DNA from: an uncultured Clostridia bacterium
GTDB lineage: Bacteria > Bacillota > Clostridia > UBA1381
Reading direction: 5' to 3'
Assembly: GCA_934486735.1 (NCBI GenBank)
Contig: CAKSQL010000002.1
Span: forward strand, 1 to 64,000
DNA: 64,000 nt
The notes beneath the pieces are model-generated. The model saw only the letters and a program-made list of their open reading frames with translations, was not told the DNA's origin and did not search any database. The translations under genes were made by a program, and so were the position numbers. Numbering within the stretch: the first letter of the stretch is position 1; each line of letters begins with the position of its first letter. Shown piece after piece: positions 15,691 to 24,589 of this stretch.

Positions 15691-16150
15691 ATTACTTGAG
15701 CCAATATTTGAATAAAGCCACGAATAAATGGCTCCAAAAGCCCTTTTATCCGATTCCGTTTCGCAAGCTTTTTTAAATTCATACACGCAAAGCGGAGGGT
15801 TGCCTCAGCTTTTACTTTCGACAATCCTCTGTATTGAGTGTACCTCATCGCATGCTTTTCTATCGCATCTGCCAATATTCGCTCTATGGCTTCTTTCCTT
15901 AATTTGTATATATCACTGTATTCCGGTGTGTGCCTTTAATCCTCAGCAAGTTCAATATATTTTTCCCATATATGACGCATAACAACTTTCTGATTTGTTT
16001 TGCTTTCAGTGCATTTTTTCTTAAAAAGACATACTGAACATTTTTCCGGATCACTTTTATATTCCCGATAAGCCTCACGATTTGTTGTACTGTAATATAG
16101 AAGAAAGGCAGTCCGTCATTTGTCCCAAAAGGCATAATGCCGGTATTATC
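15691..16150 (-). pseudogene. IS1182-family transposase remnant (C-terminal third)
   Basis: Minus-strand reading gives, in one frame, TNREAYREYKSDPEKCSVCL, then KCTESKTNQKVVMRHIWEKY, a TAA stop after ELAED, then HTPEYSDIYKLRKEAIERIL and KHAMRYTQYRGLSKVKAEAT with FACMNLKKLA. These are the typical zinc-knuckle and C-terminal DDE-region blocks of IS1182 transposases. The N-terminal two thirds and the left end are missing and the frame has an internal stop, so it is dead. It sits between gltD and spoVAEb, beside hairpin element A. Confidence 0.75.
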
Positions 16151-16199
16151 CGCACCAAAATTATCCGCTCAAGATTGAATTTGTATGACTTGCTTTTGT

Positions 16200-16556
16200 C
16201 TAACTGTTGGACTTTGGCTTGAAGATAATTGCCGCAAGCAGTGAAAATACTATAGCTGCACTTATCCCGGCAGCGCCTGCGGTGCAGCCGCCTGAGATAA
16301 TGCCGGAAAATCCGTTTTCTTCAATAGCCCTTTTAACGCCCTTGCACATTGTGTACCCGAATCCGGTCAGCGGCACCGTTGCACCTGCTCCGGCAAAGTC
16401 CACAAGCTTTTGATACCAGCCGAACAGCTGCAAAATCACCCCTGCCACAACATACGAAACAAGTATTCTTGCAGGAGTCAGCTTGGTTTTGTCAATCAGT
16501 ATCTGACCGATTACGCAAAAAAGTCCGCCGACTATAAATGCTTTAAGATAATCCAT
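16200..16556 (-). CDS. spoVAEb: Stage V sporulation protein AE (SpoVAEb)
   Basis: 118 residues starting MDYLKAFIVGGLFCVIGQIL, about four membrane helices, with PARILVSYVVAGVILQLFG and the Gly-rich GAGATVPLTGFGYTMCKG loop typical of SpoVAEb. It is part of the inner-membrane channel that moves dipicolinic acid into the forespore and out on germination. Start set at 16556 because GAAAGGA lies eight bases upstream; a longer frame upstream is not needed. It is 49 bases after spoVAD. No spoVAC is found beside it, although the three usually go together. Confidence 0.93.
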   Translation of the reverse strand: MDYLKAFIVGGLFCVIGQILIDKTKLTPARILVSYVVAGVILQLFGWYQKLVDFAGAGATVPLTGFGYTMCKGVKRAIEENGFSGIISGGCTAGAAGISAAIVFSLLAAIIFKPKSNS

Positions 16557-16605
16557 ATTAATTTTCCTTTCATTTGGCTGAAATGATTTTGATTTTGGCA
16601 ATTAC

Positions 16606-17619
16606 TCACATTTCTGCTTTTTCTATAACAACCATGTGCGCAATTCCGGGTATCGACTCGCCTTGCAGGACCGTTGTCGGATTCATCAGCGCACCGGTGG
16701 CAATAACCGCGATGCGCTTTAAATTTCCTTGCTCCATCTCTTTCAAAACATGTCCGCACAGCACCGACGCACAACAGCCGCAGCCGCTGCCGCCGGCATG
16801 AACATCTTGATTCTGCCTGTCAAAAATCATCATTCCGCAGTCGCTGTGATTGGCATAAATGTCGCATCCCTGCTCATTTAAAATGTCCCTTAAAAGGTCG
16901 GAGCCGACAACACCCAGGTCGCCGGTCAGAATCAAATCGTAGTCGGAGGGAGTTCTGCCTGTGTCTTTAAAATGCGTCAGAATGGTGTCGGCTGCGGCAG
17001 GTGCCATCGCGCCGCCCATGTTATTTATGTCGGTGACACCTTTGTCAATTATTCTGCCTATTGTGGCATGGGTAATTTTTATATCCGAGCCACTGTCCGA
17101 AAGAACTGCAAATCCCGAACCGGTTACTGTCCACTGCGATGTCGGAGTCCGCAGACCGCCGTATTCGAGAGGAAAGCGGAATTGCTTTTCGGCGGAGCAG
17201 AAATGGCTTGAAGTCCCTGCAAGAACCTTTTTGCCGTAACCGCCGTCAATCAGAATTGACGAAAGAGCCAAACCCTCAATCATGGTGGAGCATGCTCCGT
17301 AGATTCCGAAAAACGGCGCAGGCATCGAACGCATGGAATAGTGCGTGCCGGTGCATTGATTTTGCAAATCGCCCGAGATGACAAAGTCAAGTTCGTTCTC
17401 GTTGAGACCTGCTTTTTCAAGAGTGAGTGCGGCTGTGCGGTTTTGCAGGCTGCTTTCCGCCAGTTCCCAGCTTTCCTCGCCAAAGTATTCGTCCTCAAAA
17501 ATCATATCAAAATCCGCAGCGAGAGGTCCCTCGCCCTCCATTTTTCCGACAACCGCGGCATGTGCAATGATTGACGGAGGATTTGAAAATTTAATTGTGT
17601 TTCCTTGTTTTTTTAACAT
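16606..17619 (-). CDS. spoVAD: Stage V sporulation protein AD
   Basis: 337 residues with the thiolase-like SpoVAD fold. Motifs: NPPSIIAHAAVVGKMEGEGP at the start, ALTLEKAGLNENELDFVISG, YGACSTMIEGLALSSILIDG and the C-terminal HAGGSGCGCCASVLCGHVL. SpoVAD binds dipicolinic acid on the inner spore membrane. ATG at 17619 follows GAGG with eight-base spacing; the frame could start three codons earlier at a GTG. It is co-transcribed with spoVAEb, probably under a forespore sigma factor, though I see no clear sigma-G box. Confidence 0.93.
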   Translation of the reverse strand: MLKKQGNTIKFSNPPSIIAHAAVVGKMEGEGPLAADFDMIFEDEYFGEESWELAESSLQNRTAALTLEKAGLNENELDFVISGDLQNQCTGTHYSMRSMPAPFFGIYGACSTMIEGLALSSILIDGGYGKKVLAGTSSHFCSAEKQFRFPLEYGGLRTPTSQWTVTGSGFAVLSDSGSDIKITHATIGRIIDKGVTDINNMGGAMAPAAADTILTHFKDTGRTPSDYDLILTGDLGVVGSDLLRDILNEQGCDIYANHSDCGMMIFDRQNQDVHAGGSGCGCCASVLCGHVLKEMEQGNLKRIAVIATGALMNPTTVLQGESIPGIAHMVVIEKAEM

Positions 17620-17646
17620 AACGCTCACCTCGCTGAAAACTCATGC

Positions 17647-18666
17647 CTATGCAGTTATTGTTCCGTAAAATTCCTGTTTTATTCGTGTGATTGTTGTCGC
17701 CGCGCTGTCGTATTTCATCATTTGATATATCATTTCGGCAGTCTGCGCCTTGGTGATATTGTCGTACGGACGGAGAGTGTTGTCCTCAAAGCCTTTGATT
17801 ATCCCGTAGCCGACAAGGTTTTTCACCGATTGCATCGCCCAGTCAGGGATATTCCTCACATCGGCAAATGCAAGCTTGTCACCGTTTTGGGTCTTGCTGC
17901 CCATGGCAAGGTCAATCATGCGTATTATCTCGGCGCGGTTTATATATTCGTACGGGTGCAGATAGATTTTGTCACCGTCACGCACACCCTCCAAAAAGCC
18001 TGCCTTGTTGGCAAGATATGCAGCCTCGTTTATATACTCGGGCAGGGAGGAGCTGTCGGAAAAAATGTGTGTTTCGTTTTTGTCAACGTCTTTAAAATTA
18101 CCCTTAAGCGCGGCGAGAATATATTCAATCACATCGATGCGGCGCATTTTTGTTTCGGGGTGGAAATAGTAGCGGCTGCCGATTCGCTCGCCCTTTATAA
18201 TGTCGTTTTCCACCAATTTTATTGCCGAATAGCCTGCCCAGTGCGTGCGCATGTCCTCGTAGACAAAGCCGAGGTCGGGAGTGGCGGAACTTTCGGAAAT
18301 GGTGATGTCGCAATATGATATGTTGGAACTTTCGGTCGGTGTGGTTATTCTGAACTGGAATGAATCTGTGCCGAGTGCATCGGTGTTGGGAGTGTAAGTG
18401 AAAGAGCCGTCGGTAGCTGTCACCGAGACGGCGCCTTTCTTCGGTAGAGTGACAATTTCGATTGCAACATTTTCGGCAGTACCGGACGAAAACTTCAGCT
18501 TTCCGCTTGCAGGGGTGTTCTTTGTGACGTTCAGAAATGTCTGTTCGCACACAAGTGACGCATCGCTTACGGCATATTCCTCAAAGACATCGAGAGAATC
18601 GGCTGCCGAAACCGCGGCAATCGGGAGCGCAAGACAAATTATAAACAGTTTCAGTATATTTTTCAT
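17647..18666 (-). CDS. Secreted SLH-domain protein with cadherin-like Ig domain
   Basis: 339 residues. Signal peptide MKNILKLFIICLALPIAAVSA; residues about 25-135 form a cadherin-like Ig domain (ATDGSFTYTPNTDALGTDSF); residues about 150-330 hold three SLH repeats (DMRTHWAGYSAIKLVENDII..., FADVRNIPDWAMQSVKNLVG). SLH repeats bind pyruvylated secondary wall polymer, so this is an envelope-anchored exported protein. Start at 18666 chosen for the signal peptide and the GAAAGGA upstream. It ends 28 bases before spoVAD. Confidence 0.85.
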   Translation of the reverse strand: MKNILKLFIICLALPIAAVSAADSLDVFEEYAVSDASLVCEQTFLNVTKNTPASGKLKFSSGTAENVAIEIVTLPKKGAVSVTATDGSFTYTPNTDALGTDSFQFRITTPTESSNISYCDITISESSATPDLGFVYEDMRTHWAGYSAIKLVENDIIKGERIGSRYYFHPETKMRRIDVIEYILAALKGNFKDVDKNETHIFSDSSSLPEYINEAAYLANKAGFLEGVRDGDKIYLHPYEYINRAEIIRMIDLAMGSKTQNGDKLAFADVRNIPDWAMQSVKNLVGYGIIKGFEDNTLRPYDNITKAQTAEMIYQMMKYDSAATTITRIKQEFYGTITA

Positions 18667-19010
18667 GAATGTAAAATCCTTTCTTAGATGCTTTTTAATA
18701 AGCTTTTTTATTTTTTTTAGCATTTGCTTTTTGTTATGAAAAATATACTGTAAGATTTTGTTTTATACATACGTTATAGTATCATATATAGCCTGCCTTT
18801 TCAATAGAAAAAGGCTATAATTAGACTATCGGAAGGAGAAGTTTTAATGAACACATATGAAACTGTCAAAAATCGTTTGATTTTTTTGCGCGGGAAATTT
18901 TGCCATGTGTGAAATGGCAGAAAGTTAAATTTGTTGACGATTCTTACGTACGTGGACGTTGTTTAATATAATATAAAATCGCAATCTTAATTTTGCGCAA
19001 GGCATGGCTT
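18667..19010. other. Intergenic region with a very short, well-translated frame
   Basis: This 344-base gap holds no normal gene. On the plus strand GGAAGGAG (18831-18838) leads to ATG at 18847 and a frame of only 21 codons (MNTYETVKNRLIFLRGKFCH plus V), which may be the start of a decayed gene. A TTTGTTGACGATTC region and TATAAT-like AT-rich stretch follow near 18950-18975. Nothing else is evident. Confidence 0.3.
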
Positions 19011-20084
19011 TCACAAGCCGATAACGCGCAGTACACAGGACAGAAAGCTTTTTTTGGAAATTTGCATCGGGATATCGGACGCGGCGACTATATCAAATTG
19101 TTTCACAAGCCGATTTTCGGAAAAAACTTCGGCAAAGCCTGCTTTTTCGCCCTTTGTCATGGGGGATGGGGCGGATTTTGGCAGATGCAGGACTATATCG
19201 AATTTTTCCCTGCCGCAGACCGGCAGAACGACATCCTCGGCGGCAGAGAAGTCAAAGCCATTCAGGCTTTTCAAAACTTGACCCGAGGACGCTATTTTTT
19301 TCGAAGTTACATTTTCAAAGCCGTAATCGAGCAGCTTTTGGTGGTCGTTCCAATCGTCGGGCGCGTTGAGCGTAACGGCGACGAGGAGTATTCCGTCTCT
19401 TTCGGCGGCGCTCACAAGGCATCTTCCCGAGCTTTTGGTAAAGCCTGTCTTTATCCCGACCGCGCCGTCATAAATTTTAAGCAATTTATTATGATTGGAA
19501 AAATAAAGGGTCTGACCGCTTTCAAGATTTGCCGAGGCGGATTTTGTCGCAACGGTTTGGCGGAAAAGCGGATTTTTCATGGCATAGGCGGAGATAAGAG
19601 CAAGGTCGTACGCAGTGGTGTAATGCCCCGGCTCGTCAAGACCGTTTGGGTTTTTAAATTGCGTGTTGTACGCCCCTGCGCGGACGGCGGTCTCGGTCAT
19701 AAGCTTTGCAAAATCATCAACGCTGCCCGATATGTACTCGGCAATTGCAACCGCCGCGTCATTGCCGGAGTTGAGCATAAGCCCGAGCATAAGGTCATTC
19801 AGCTTTATCCGCTCGCCACGCCTTAAGTATATTGACGACCCCTCCTGGAGCTCCGCGTTCGCCGAGATGGTCACAATATCGTATCCCTTGCCGCTTTCGG
19901 CGGCGAGCAGGGCGGTCATTATCTTGGTCGTGCTTGCCATGGGTCTTTTTTCGGTCTCGTTTTTTGCATAGATAACCGCACCGGTATCCGCTGCAATCAG
20001 ACATGCCGAATCGGCTGAAATATCCATTGCCGAGACGGAGGTGCAAAAAAAAGCAAGCATGCACAGTATCAGCATTTTCTTCAT
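19011..20084 (-). CDS. D-alanyl-D-alanine carboxypeptidase (DacF/PBP5 family, S11)
   Basis: 357 residues. Signal peptide MKKMLILCMLAFFCTSVSA; the S11 triads are all present: STTK (MASTTKIMTALLA), SGN (LMLNSGNDAAVAIAE) and KTG (GIKTGFTKSSGRCLVSAA). It trims the terminal D-Ala of peptidoglycan stems. A hydrophobic amphipathic end (KKSFLSCVLRVIGL) probably attaches it to the membrane. ATG at 20084 has GGAG six bases upstream; the earlier part of the frame lies in a structured leader (20085-20173) that is shared with the CNNM gene at 34035. Confidence 0.93.
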   Translation of the reverse strand: MKKMLILCMLAFFCTSVSAMDISADSACLIAADTGAVIYAKNETEKRPMASTTKIMTALLAAESGKGYDIVTISANAELQEGSSIYLRRGERIKLNDLMLGLMLNSGNDAAVAIAEYISGSVDDFAKLMTETAVRAGAYNTQFKNPNGLDEPGHYTTAYDLALISAYAMKNPLFRQTVATKSASANLESGQTLYFSNHNKLLKIYDGAVGIKTGFTKSSGRCLVSAAERDGILLVAVTLNAPDDWNDHQKLLDYGFENVTSKKIASSGQVLKSLNGFDFSAAEDVVLPVCGREKFDIVLHLPKSAPSPMTKGEKAGFAEVFSENRLVKQFDIVAASDIPMQISKKSFLSCVLRVIGL

Positions 20085-20173
20085 AAAAATCTCCATTCCG
20101 CCGCCATACGCCGGCACAAATATCAATTTAAACTTCTTTTATCCGTATGGCAAAGGAATGATAAGAGATTATT
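20085..20173 (-). promoter_or_regulatory. Structured leader of dacF-like gene, copy F1 (3' part)
   Basis: Minus-strand RNA. A hairpin loop holds CCATAC (plus GTATGG 20145-20150), which can pair with GTATGG in a second hairpin loop (plus CCATAC 20104-20109) closed by GCCG/CGGC; GGAATGGAG then forms the ribosome site. In the CNNM leader the same positions read CCCTGC and GCAGGG, so both sides of the 6-bp contact changed together. The 5' part of this leader lies at 20447-20520, separated by hairpin element B. Confidence 0.6.
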
Positions 20174-20446
20174 GGCATAAGAGATTCGAACAGCATACGG
20201 TTTAAAAAGGCAAATTGTTCGCAATAATGCGTTAAAATGCTCGTTAATAGAGTAACTATTAACTGCGCTTTTGCCTTTTCTTTCAAAAAATTTGCTCTTT
20301 TTTAACTCGAAGACCCAATGCGCCGAAAAATTTTTGATTGGTTGTTCTTGCAGGGTGAAGCAAGGCTGACGCCTTGCAAATCCCGAAAGGGCGACCATGC
20401 GAAAATTTAACAAGCATTGGGCGCATGTGTTCGAGTCTCTTATGCC
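20174..20446. repeat. Hairpin repeat element, copy B, inserted in a leader RNA
   Basis: 273 bp bounded by 19-bp inverted repeats (20174-20192 GGCATAAGAGATTCGAACA and 20428-20446, one mismatch). Internal blocks align with copy A: GCGTTAAAATGCTCG, CTTTTGCCTT, AAGGCTGACGCCTTGCAAA. An internal stem reads TTAATAG/CTATTAA where copy A has GCAATCC/GGATTAC-type pairing. The same leader before the CNNM gene lacks this block (GATTATTACGCCCATG is continuous there), so 34 kb shows the empty site and 20 kb the filled site. Confidence 0.7.
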
Positions 20447-20520
20447 TATGCCCATGTACGTTTCCGAGCGAATGCGAGGAAAATTTCGTACGGGCAATTC
20501 AATCCTGATAGCGTGAAAGT
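20447..20520 (-). promoter_or_regulatory. Structured leader F1 (5' part)
   Basis: Contains a stem GCCCATGTACG (20450-20460) with CGTACGGGC (20487-20495), matched in the CNNM leader by GCCCATGTGCG (34124-34134) with CGCACGGGC (34160-34168): an A-T to G-C pair swap. A hairpin GTGAAAG/CTTTCAC (about 20513-20529) comes first in the RNA. The remaining bases to 20613 are unstructured. Confidence 0.55.
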
Positions 20521-20613
20521 TCCTTTCACGTTAATATCTTCCTTTCAAAGAAGTTATATATGAATTTTATGAAGAATAGTGCCGGATAATGCATGCTTTC
20601 TTTCGTATGCAGA

Positions 20614-21423
20614 TTATTCGGTAAATTCCTGGCACCAATAACCTGCGCAAAAGCCTGCGCCCATCTTATTGAATACCGGATTTAATATATTTTGGCGGTG
20701 CGTTTCGGAGTTCATCCACCCGTCCACAACTTCTTTCGGGGAATAGTAGCCGCGTGCGATATTTTCAGCGGCATAGCTGTAGGAGATGCCGAACTCGCGC
20801 ATTCTTTCAAACGGTGAGTTCCCGTCGGGATTCACATGGTCAAAGAAATTTCGCGTGTACATATCTTCGGCGTGAAGTCTCGCGGCAAAGGAAAGCACAT
20901 TACTCTGTTCGAGCCGCGAAAGCCCGGCATGTGTTCGGATATCGTTCACAAGTGTGAGAATTTCGGACTCAAAAAGGTAGTTGTAACGCTCGGAAACAGG
21001 CGGGAAAGAGTCCTTGTATATATTTACGGTGCGAGTGCCCTCGTCCCAAACGGTGGTGCAGAAAAACAGCTGCGCCGCACTGCGCAGCGGAATGTAGCTT
21101 TTGTCCGATATTATTCTGACAGGCGAGTCCAGTTTTTTTTCAAAATTATTTACAAGAACAATGTCGCTCCCGACACGCAATGATATCTCGGAATCGGGCG
21201 ACTTTATCGAAACGCTGTCCGTCTGTCCGTTCCAGCCGACATCTGCCCCGAGATGCTCGAAAATACTGCGCACGGGAATAAAAACCTTGTCGTTTTCGAT
21301 TATCGGATTGGACATAAGCTGCTCGCTGTCGATATATATCTTCACATCGCTTTCGGCCGAGACGTGCGGAACGGCGGCGATAAGACAGAACGTCAGCATT
21401 ATATATTTTATTATTGCTCGCAA
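20614..21423 (-). CDS. Secreted CAP-domain protein with stalk (copper amine oxidase N-like) domain
   Basis: 269 residues. Signal peptide about 1-23 (MRAIIKYIMLTFCLIAAVPH); residues about 28-135 are a 'stalk'/copper-amine-oxidase-N domain (FIPVRSIFEHLGADVGWNGQ, SYIPLRSAAQLF); residues about 150-265 form a CAP/SCP domain (LVNDIRTHAGLSRLEQSNVL, HAEDMYTRNFFDHVNPDGNS, AENIARGYYSPKEVVDGWMN). Similar proteins are exported to the clostridial envelope and some act in spore coats (YkwD-like). The last two residues after WCQEF are short, so the C-terminus is slightly trimmed. It is the last gene of a three-gene run. Confidence 0.85.
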   Translation of the reverse strand: MRAIIKYIMLTFCLIAAVPHVSAESDVKIYIDSEQLMSNPIIENDKVFIPVRSIFEHLGADVGWNGQTDSVSIKSPDSEISLRVGSDIVLVNNFEKKLDSPVRIISDKSYIPLRSAAQLFFCTTVWDEGTRTVNIYKDSFPPVSERYNYLFESEILTLVNDIRTHAGLSRLEQSNVLSFAARLHAEDMYTRNFFDHVNPDGNSPFERMREFGISYSYAAENIARGYYSPKEVVDGWMNSETHRQNILNPVFNKMGAGFCAGYWCQEFTE

Positions 21424-21426
21424 AAT

Positions 21427-22929
21427 TTAATCATCCTTTCGGCAAATATCTATCGAAAAGCCGTTTCGGCTTATATCCATGCTGAAAACTTTTCCCCAGT
21501 CATCAGCTCGGAGATAAAGCGTTCCGTCCTTTTCGATTGTGTCAACCGAAATGATATCGGTCTGGTGATTTCGTTTTTTTTCGGCAGTATTTGTTTTAAA
21601 ATTCACAGTGCAGCCGTTTAATGATATTCCGAGTGCGCTTAAGCCGTTATATGACATGCCGCCGAGAGCCTCGGCTGTGTCGGCAATCGGAATATAAAGC
21701 TTGCCGCGCAGTTCAAACGGGAGCGTTCCGAGATGCAGCCTTTGCCCGCCTGAGTATATGTTGAACTTATATTCAAAAGGAACAGCATTTTCCTCGGCAT
21801 AGTATTCGGCAAAAGAGCCTTCGTCGCAGACAATCGTTACATTCTCGGGGAGCGCGCCGTCCTGGATAATAACGACGTTGTTCGGAAGATATATCCACTC
21901 GAGAGAGGAACAGCCTGCAAATGTGCCGTACTCGATTATTGTCTGATTGTCAGGCAGCTCGATATTTTTAAGTGATGCGCAGTTCGAAAAAGAACGTGCA
22001 ACGTATTTCAGACTATCCGGAAAAACGACTGATTCAAGCTTTGCGCACCCATCGAATGCCCCGTTTAAGACATTCACAACTCCGCCGGGAACGGTCACAA
22101 TTCCGTCCTTGCCGGGGGGACACAAAATAAGGTCAATCATATCGTGGCTGTAGAGCACGCCGTCAACCGATTTTAAAAACGATGAATTTTTAACCGAGAT
22201 TGATCTCAGCGCGGAGCAGCCGATAAAGCAGGACGGATTTATATTTTCCACTCTCTCCGGCAGAAAAATTTCCGAAAGGGAGAAGCAGTCTGAAAATGCC
22301 ATGCTTTCGATTGTTGTCAGCTTTTTTGGCAGCGTCACGTTTTTCATTGTGTCGCATCGCGAAAATGCTCCGTATGCGATTTTTGTCACGCTCTCGGGAA
22401 CGACAAAGTCGGAAATCCCATGAATACAAAAGTACATAACTGTTTTTTCCTTGTTATAGAGCGCGCCGTCATCGAATGTGAAGTAATTGTTTTCATTCGG
22501 AACTCGAATTTTGCGCAGCTGCCTGCATCCCGAAAACGGATTTGCTCCGATTTTGCTCAAGGAAAGCGGAAGTTCGATTTTCTTTATAAATCGATTGTCG
22601 GAAAATGCTCCCGAGTATATATACTCCGTTCCGTACGGAATTTTGAATGTTTCATCGCTTTTTTCGCGCGGATATGCAATAAGCGTTTTTCCGTCCTTCG
22701 AATAAAGCACGCCGTCAGCTGAGCGATAGTATGGATTGACTGATGAAACCTCGATTTTTTCAAGCTGAGAATATTCGGAAAAATCAGGCAGAATTTTTAT
22801 GTCCTCTTGCAGCAAAAGAAGTCTGTCGGAAAAACTATCCTTCAGACTGCTTGGGCTTTTATTTATTTTTGCATATGCCTGCATCGGCAAGAATACCGCC
22901 GCAAGTATCAACGCAATTAGTTTTTTCAT
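21427..22929 (-). CDS. Secreted BspA-type leucine-rich repeat protein with stalk domain
   Basis: 500 residues. Signal peptide (MKKLIALILAAVFLPMQAYA), then about ten BspA/LRR_5 repeats (IPYGTEYIYSGAFSDNRFIK, LPKKLTTIESMAFSDCFSLS, LPNNVVIIQDGALPENVTIV), and a C-terminal stalk/copper-amine-oxidase-N-like domain (about 395-495, YIPIADTAEALGGMSYNG). BspA repeats are surface adhesion or protein-contact modules in gut bacteria. Its ATG overlaps the stop of the gene upstream (TAATG), so the two are coupled, and only three bases separate it from the CAP gene. Confidence 0.85.
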   Translation of the reverse strand: MKKLIALILAAVFLPMQAYAKINKSPSSLKDSFSDRLLLLQEDIKILPDFSEYSQLEKIEVSSVNPYYRSADGVLYSKDGKTLIAYPREKSDETFKIPYGTEYIYSGAFSDNRFIKKIELPLSLSKIGANPFSGCRQLRKIRVPNENNYFTFDDGALYNKEKTVMYFCIHGISDFVVPESVTKIAYGAFSRCDTMKNVTLPKKLTTIESMAFSDCFSLSEIFLPERVENINPSCFIGCSALRSISVKNSSFLKSVDGVLYSHDMIDLILCPPGKDGIVTVPGGVVNVLNGAFDGCAKLESVVFPDSLKYVARSFSNCASLKNIELPDNQTIIEYGTFAGCSSLEWIYLPNNVVIIQDGALPENVTIVCDEGSFAEYYAEENAVPFEYKFNIYSGGQRLHLGTLPFELRGKLYIPIADTAEALGGMSYNGLSALGISLNGCTVNFKTNTAEKKRNHQTDIISVDTIEKDGTLYLRADDWGKVFSMDISRNGFSIDICRKDD

Positions 22930-23636
22930 TAGTCAGAACATTCCTTGAAGTGAATTGTATAAATGTAAGTTTCGTTTCCCCGCGTCAGCTTTATTGTGGC
23001 TGTCGGGCGCTTTTTAAATGCCTGGGTTATTGAATAATCGATTCCGTAGTAAGTCTTTAAAAGCGATACAATCGGAATCCTGCCTTCCTCAACGCCCTTT
23101 GTGTACTCGGTGACATCGGGGGAGATGGGCATGGTCTCGGAGTATTGCTCACAGACCTCCAGATAGACATTTCCGTCCGAGTCGGTTTTGACAACCGTTT
23201 CGGCAGGGCGGAAGAGCTGTATCTCATCGAGTCCGAAACGGTAATCTTTCTCGGTGATGTCTATAATGTTGTTTTTCTTGTCCCATGCAACACTGCCGCC
23301 GAAAATTTTAACATAGCTTTCGGGAGTGATATAGAATTCACCGTCGAACTTTTTGGCGCGATATTGCTCATATGCAACCGAACTGTCCGGCGAATTGATG
23401 TAGAAGCATGCCGAATTAGTGATATAAGCAATATCTTTTTCCGAGTCGTAGCGGATTCTTTCGCCTGTGGCATATGCAATATCGTGCAGCGGAAGATAAA
23501 TCTGTCCGCTTTCGGAAATTGCTGACCGGTCCAGAAGCGAGCCGGACTGGTTGAGCCTTATGGGAATATCGGCAGCGAGAGCCGATGTTGCCGACAGCGC
23601 AGGAAGGAGTGCTGCCAAAAATAAAAGCTTTTTCAT
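22929..23636 (-). CDS. Exported stalk-domain protein
   Basis: 235 residues. Signal peptide MKKLLFLAALLPALSATSALA; two stalk-like segments (GQIYLPLHDIAYATGERIRY and GEFYITPESYVKIFGGSVAW) followed by a C-terminal domain I do not recognise (about 165-235). Start at 23636 set from the signal peptide and the GAAAGGA upstream. The three exported proteins from here to 20614 follow an ECF sigma gene and its partner on the same strand, so they may form one envelope regulon. Confidence 0.75.
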   Translation of the reverse strand: MKKLLFLAALLPALSATSALAADIPIRLNQSGSLLDRSAISESGQIYLPLHDIAYATGERIRYDSEKDIAYITNSACFYINSPDSSVAYEQYRAKKFDGEFYITPESYVKIFGGSVAWDKKNNIIDITEKDYRFGLDEIQLFRPAETVVKTDSDGNVYLEVCEQYSETMPISPDVTEYTKGVEEGRIPIVSLLKTYYGIDYSITQAFKKRPTATIKLTRGNETYIYTIHFKECSD

Positions 23637-23659
23637 ATAATTTTCCTTTCTTTGTATAC

Positions 23660-24589
23660 TCATATTGAGTTGCAGAATGTATCAAATTCTTCCTGTGACA
23701 AGCCTTGTGCGTCTATCGTGAAGAACGCATCGGGAGCAGATATTTCTTTGTGGAGTTCGCTTTTCGGTGCATCGGCGCAATTTGATTTGCTTTTTGAAAT
23801 TCTTAAGGTGATTTTCTTTGTGCCGTCCTCGGACGCGTATTTCAGAACCCACATGTCATAGTAGGGTGTACCGGTTTCGGCACACAGTGTCATATTTTTT
23901 GTCTCGGATGAAACCTTCAAAAGTCCTGCCGGAACTGTCGGATTTATCTTTCTGCCGAGATATTCGAAATATCTGTCCTCATTCCAGCTTTCGGTAACGA
24001 GCGAATCGCGGTTTACGGGATCCGAGTTCACACCCTTTACTTCCGGCGTGGGAGCGGATAAAGCTGTGGTGTCGGATTGATTTTCCTGCTCATTTTCGGC
24101 AGCTGCCGCATTTTGCGGAGTTTCCTGTTTTTGAACGCTGCCGGATGCTGCTTGGGGAGTGTGCGTCGGCATGCTTTTGGATGAATGAGCCGATTCTCTT
24201 TTTTCGCTCTTTTGTGCCGGAGCGTGTGTTTTTTTATCTTCAGTCTCGCTCTTTTGGGGAGCTGCCGTTTCGGCGTGAGAGTTGTTTTCAATGTTGTTTT
24301 CAGGACCCGGTGCCGGCTCTGTGCTGATAGCCGTATTCTTGGGTGCGGCAGCGGGCGCGACTGTCACAACGGGCGCAAGAGTTACCTGCGGTGTTATGTT
24401 GTCTGTCGGCTTGTTTGCTATCTTCGGATATGCAAGTACGGCGGCTGAAATCAAGAGTATAGCTGCCGCTGCGGTGAAACGAGGATATAAATATTTATGC
24501 TTTTTTGGTTTTTCGGAAAGGATGGCATTTAACAAATCCTTGTTTACCGGGATATCATCATTTGCATTGTGGTAAACTTCTCTAAACAT
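23660..24589 (-). CDS. Probable ECF anti-sigma partner, single-pass membrane protein
   Basis: About 309 residues. A short cytoplasmic N-terminus (FREVYHNANDDIPVNKDLLN), one membrane helix (about 38-57, FTAAAAILLISAAVLAYPKI), a long Pro/Ala/Glu/Thr linker (about 60-210) and a folded outer C-terminal domain (about 215-305). The order sigma then membrane protein, and the overlap of eight bases with the sigma gene, are the usual layout of a sigma/anti-sigma pair. Of three ATGs in a row the third (24589) has the best spacing from AGGAGG. No ZAS motif is seen, so the role is inferred. Confidence 0.65.
   Translation of the reverse strand: MFREVYHNANDDIPVNKDLLNAILSEKPKKHKYLYPRFTAAAAILLISAAVLAYPKIANKPTDNITPQVTLAPVVTVAPAAAPKNTAISTEPAPGPENNIENNSHAETAAPQKSETEDKKTHAPAQKSEKRESAHSSKSMPTHTPQAASGSVQKQETPQNAAAAENEQENQSDTTALSAPTPEVKGVNSDPVNRDSLVTESWNEDRYFEYLGRKINPTVPAGLLKVSSETKNMTLCAETGTPYYDMWVLKYASEDGTKKITLRISKSKSNCADAPKSELHKEISAPDAFFTIDAQGLSQEEFDTFCNSI

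Noticed and set aside
15469..15786. A 105-codon minus-strand frame
   Set aside because: It runs from hairpin element A into the IS1182 remnant, so it is a chance join across two repeats.
20123..20497. A 124-codon minus-strand frame
   Set aside because: It lies wholly in element B and the split leader RNA; copy A of the same element does not keep this frame.
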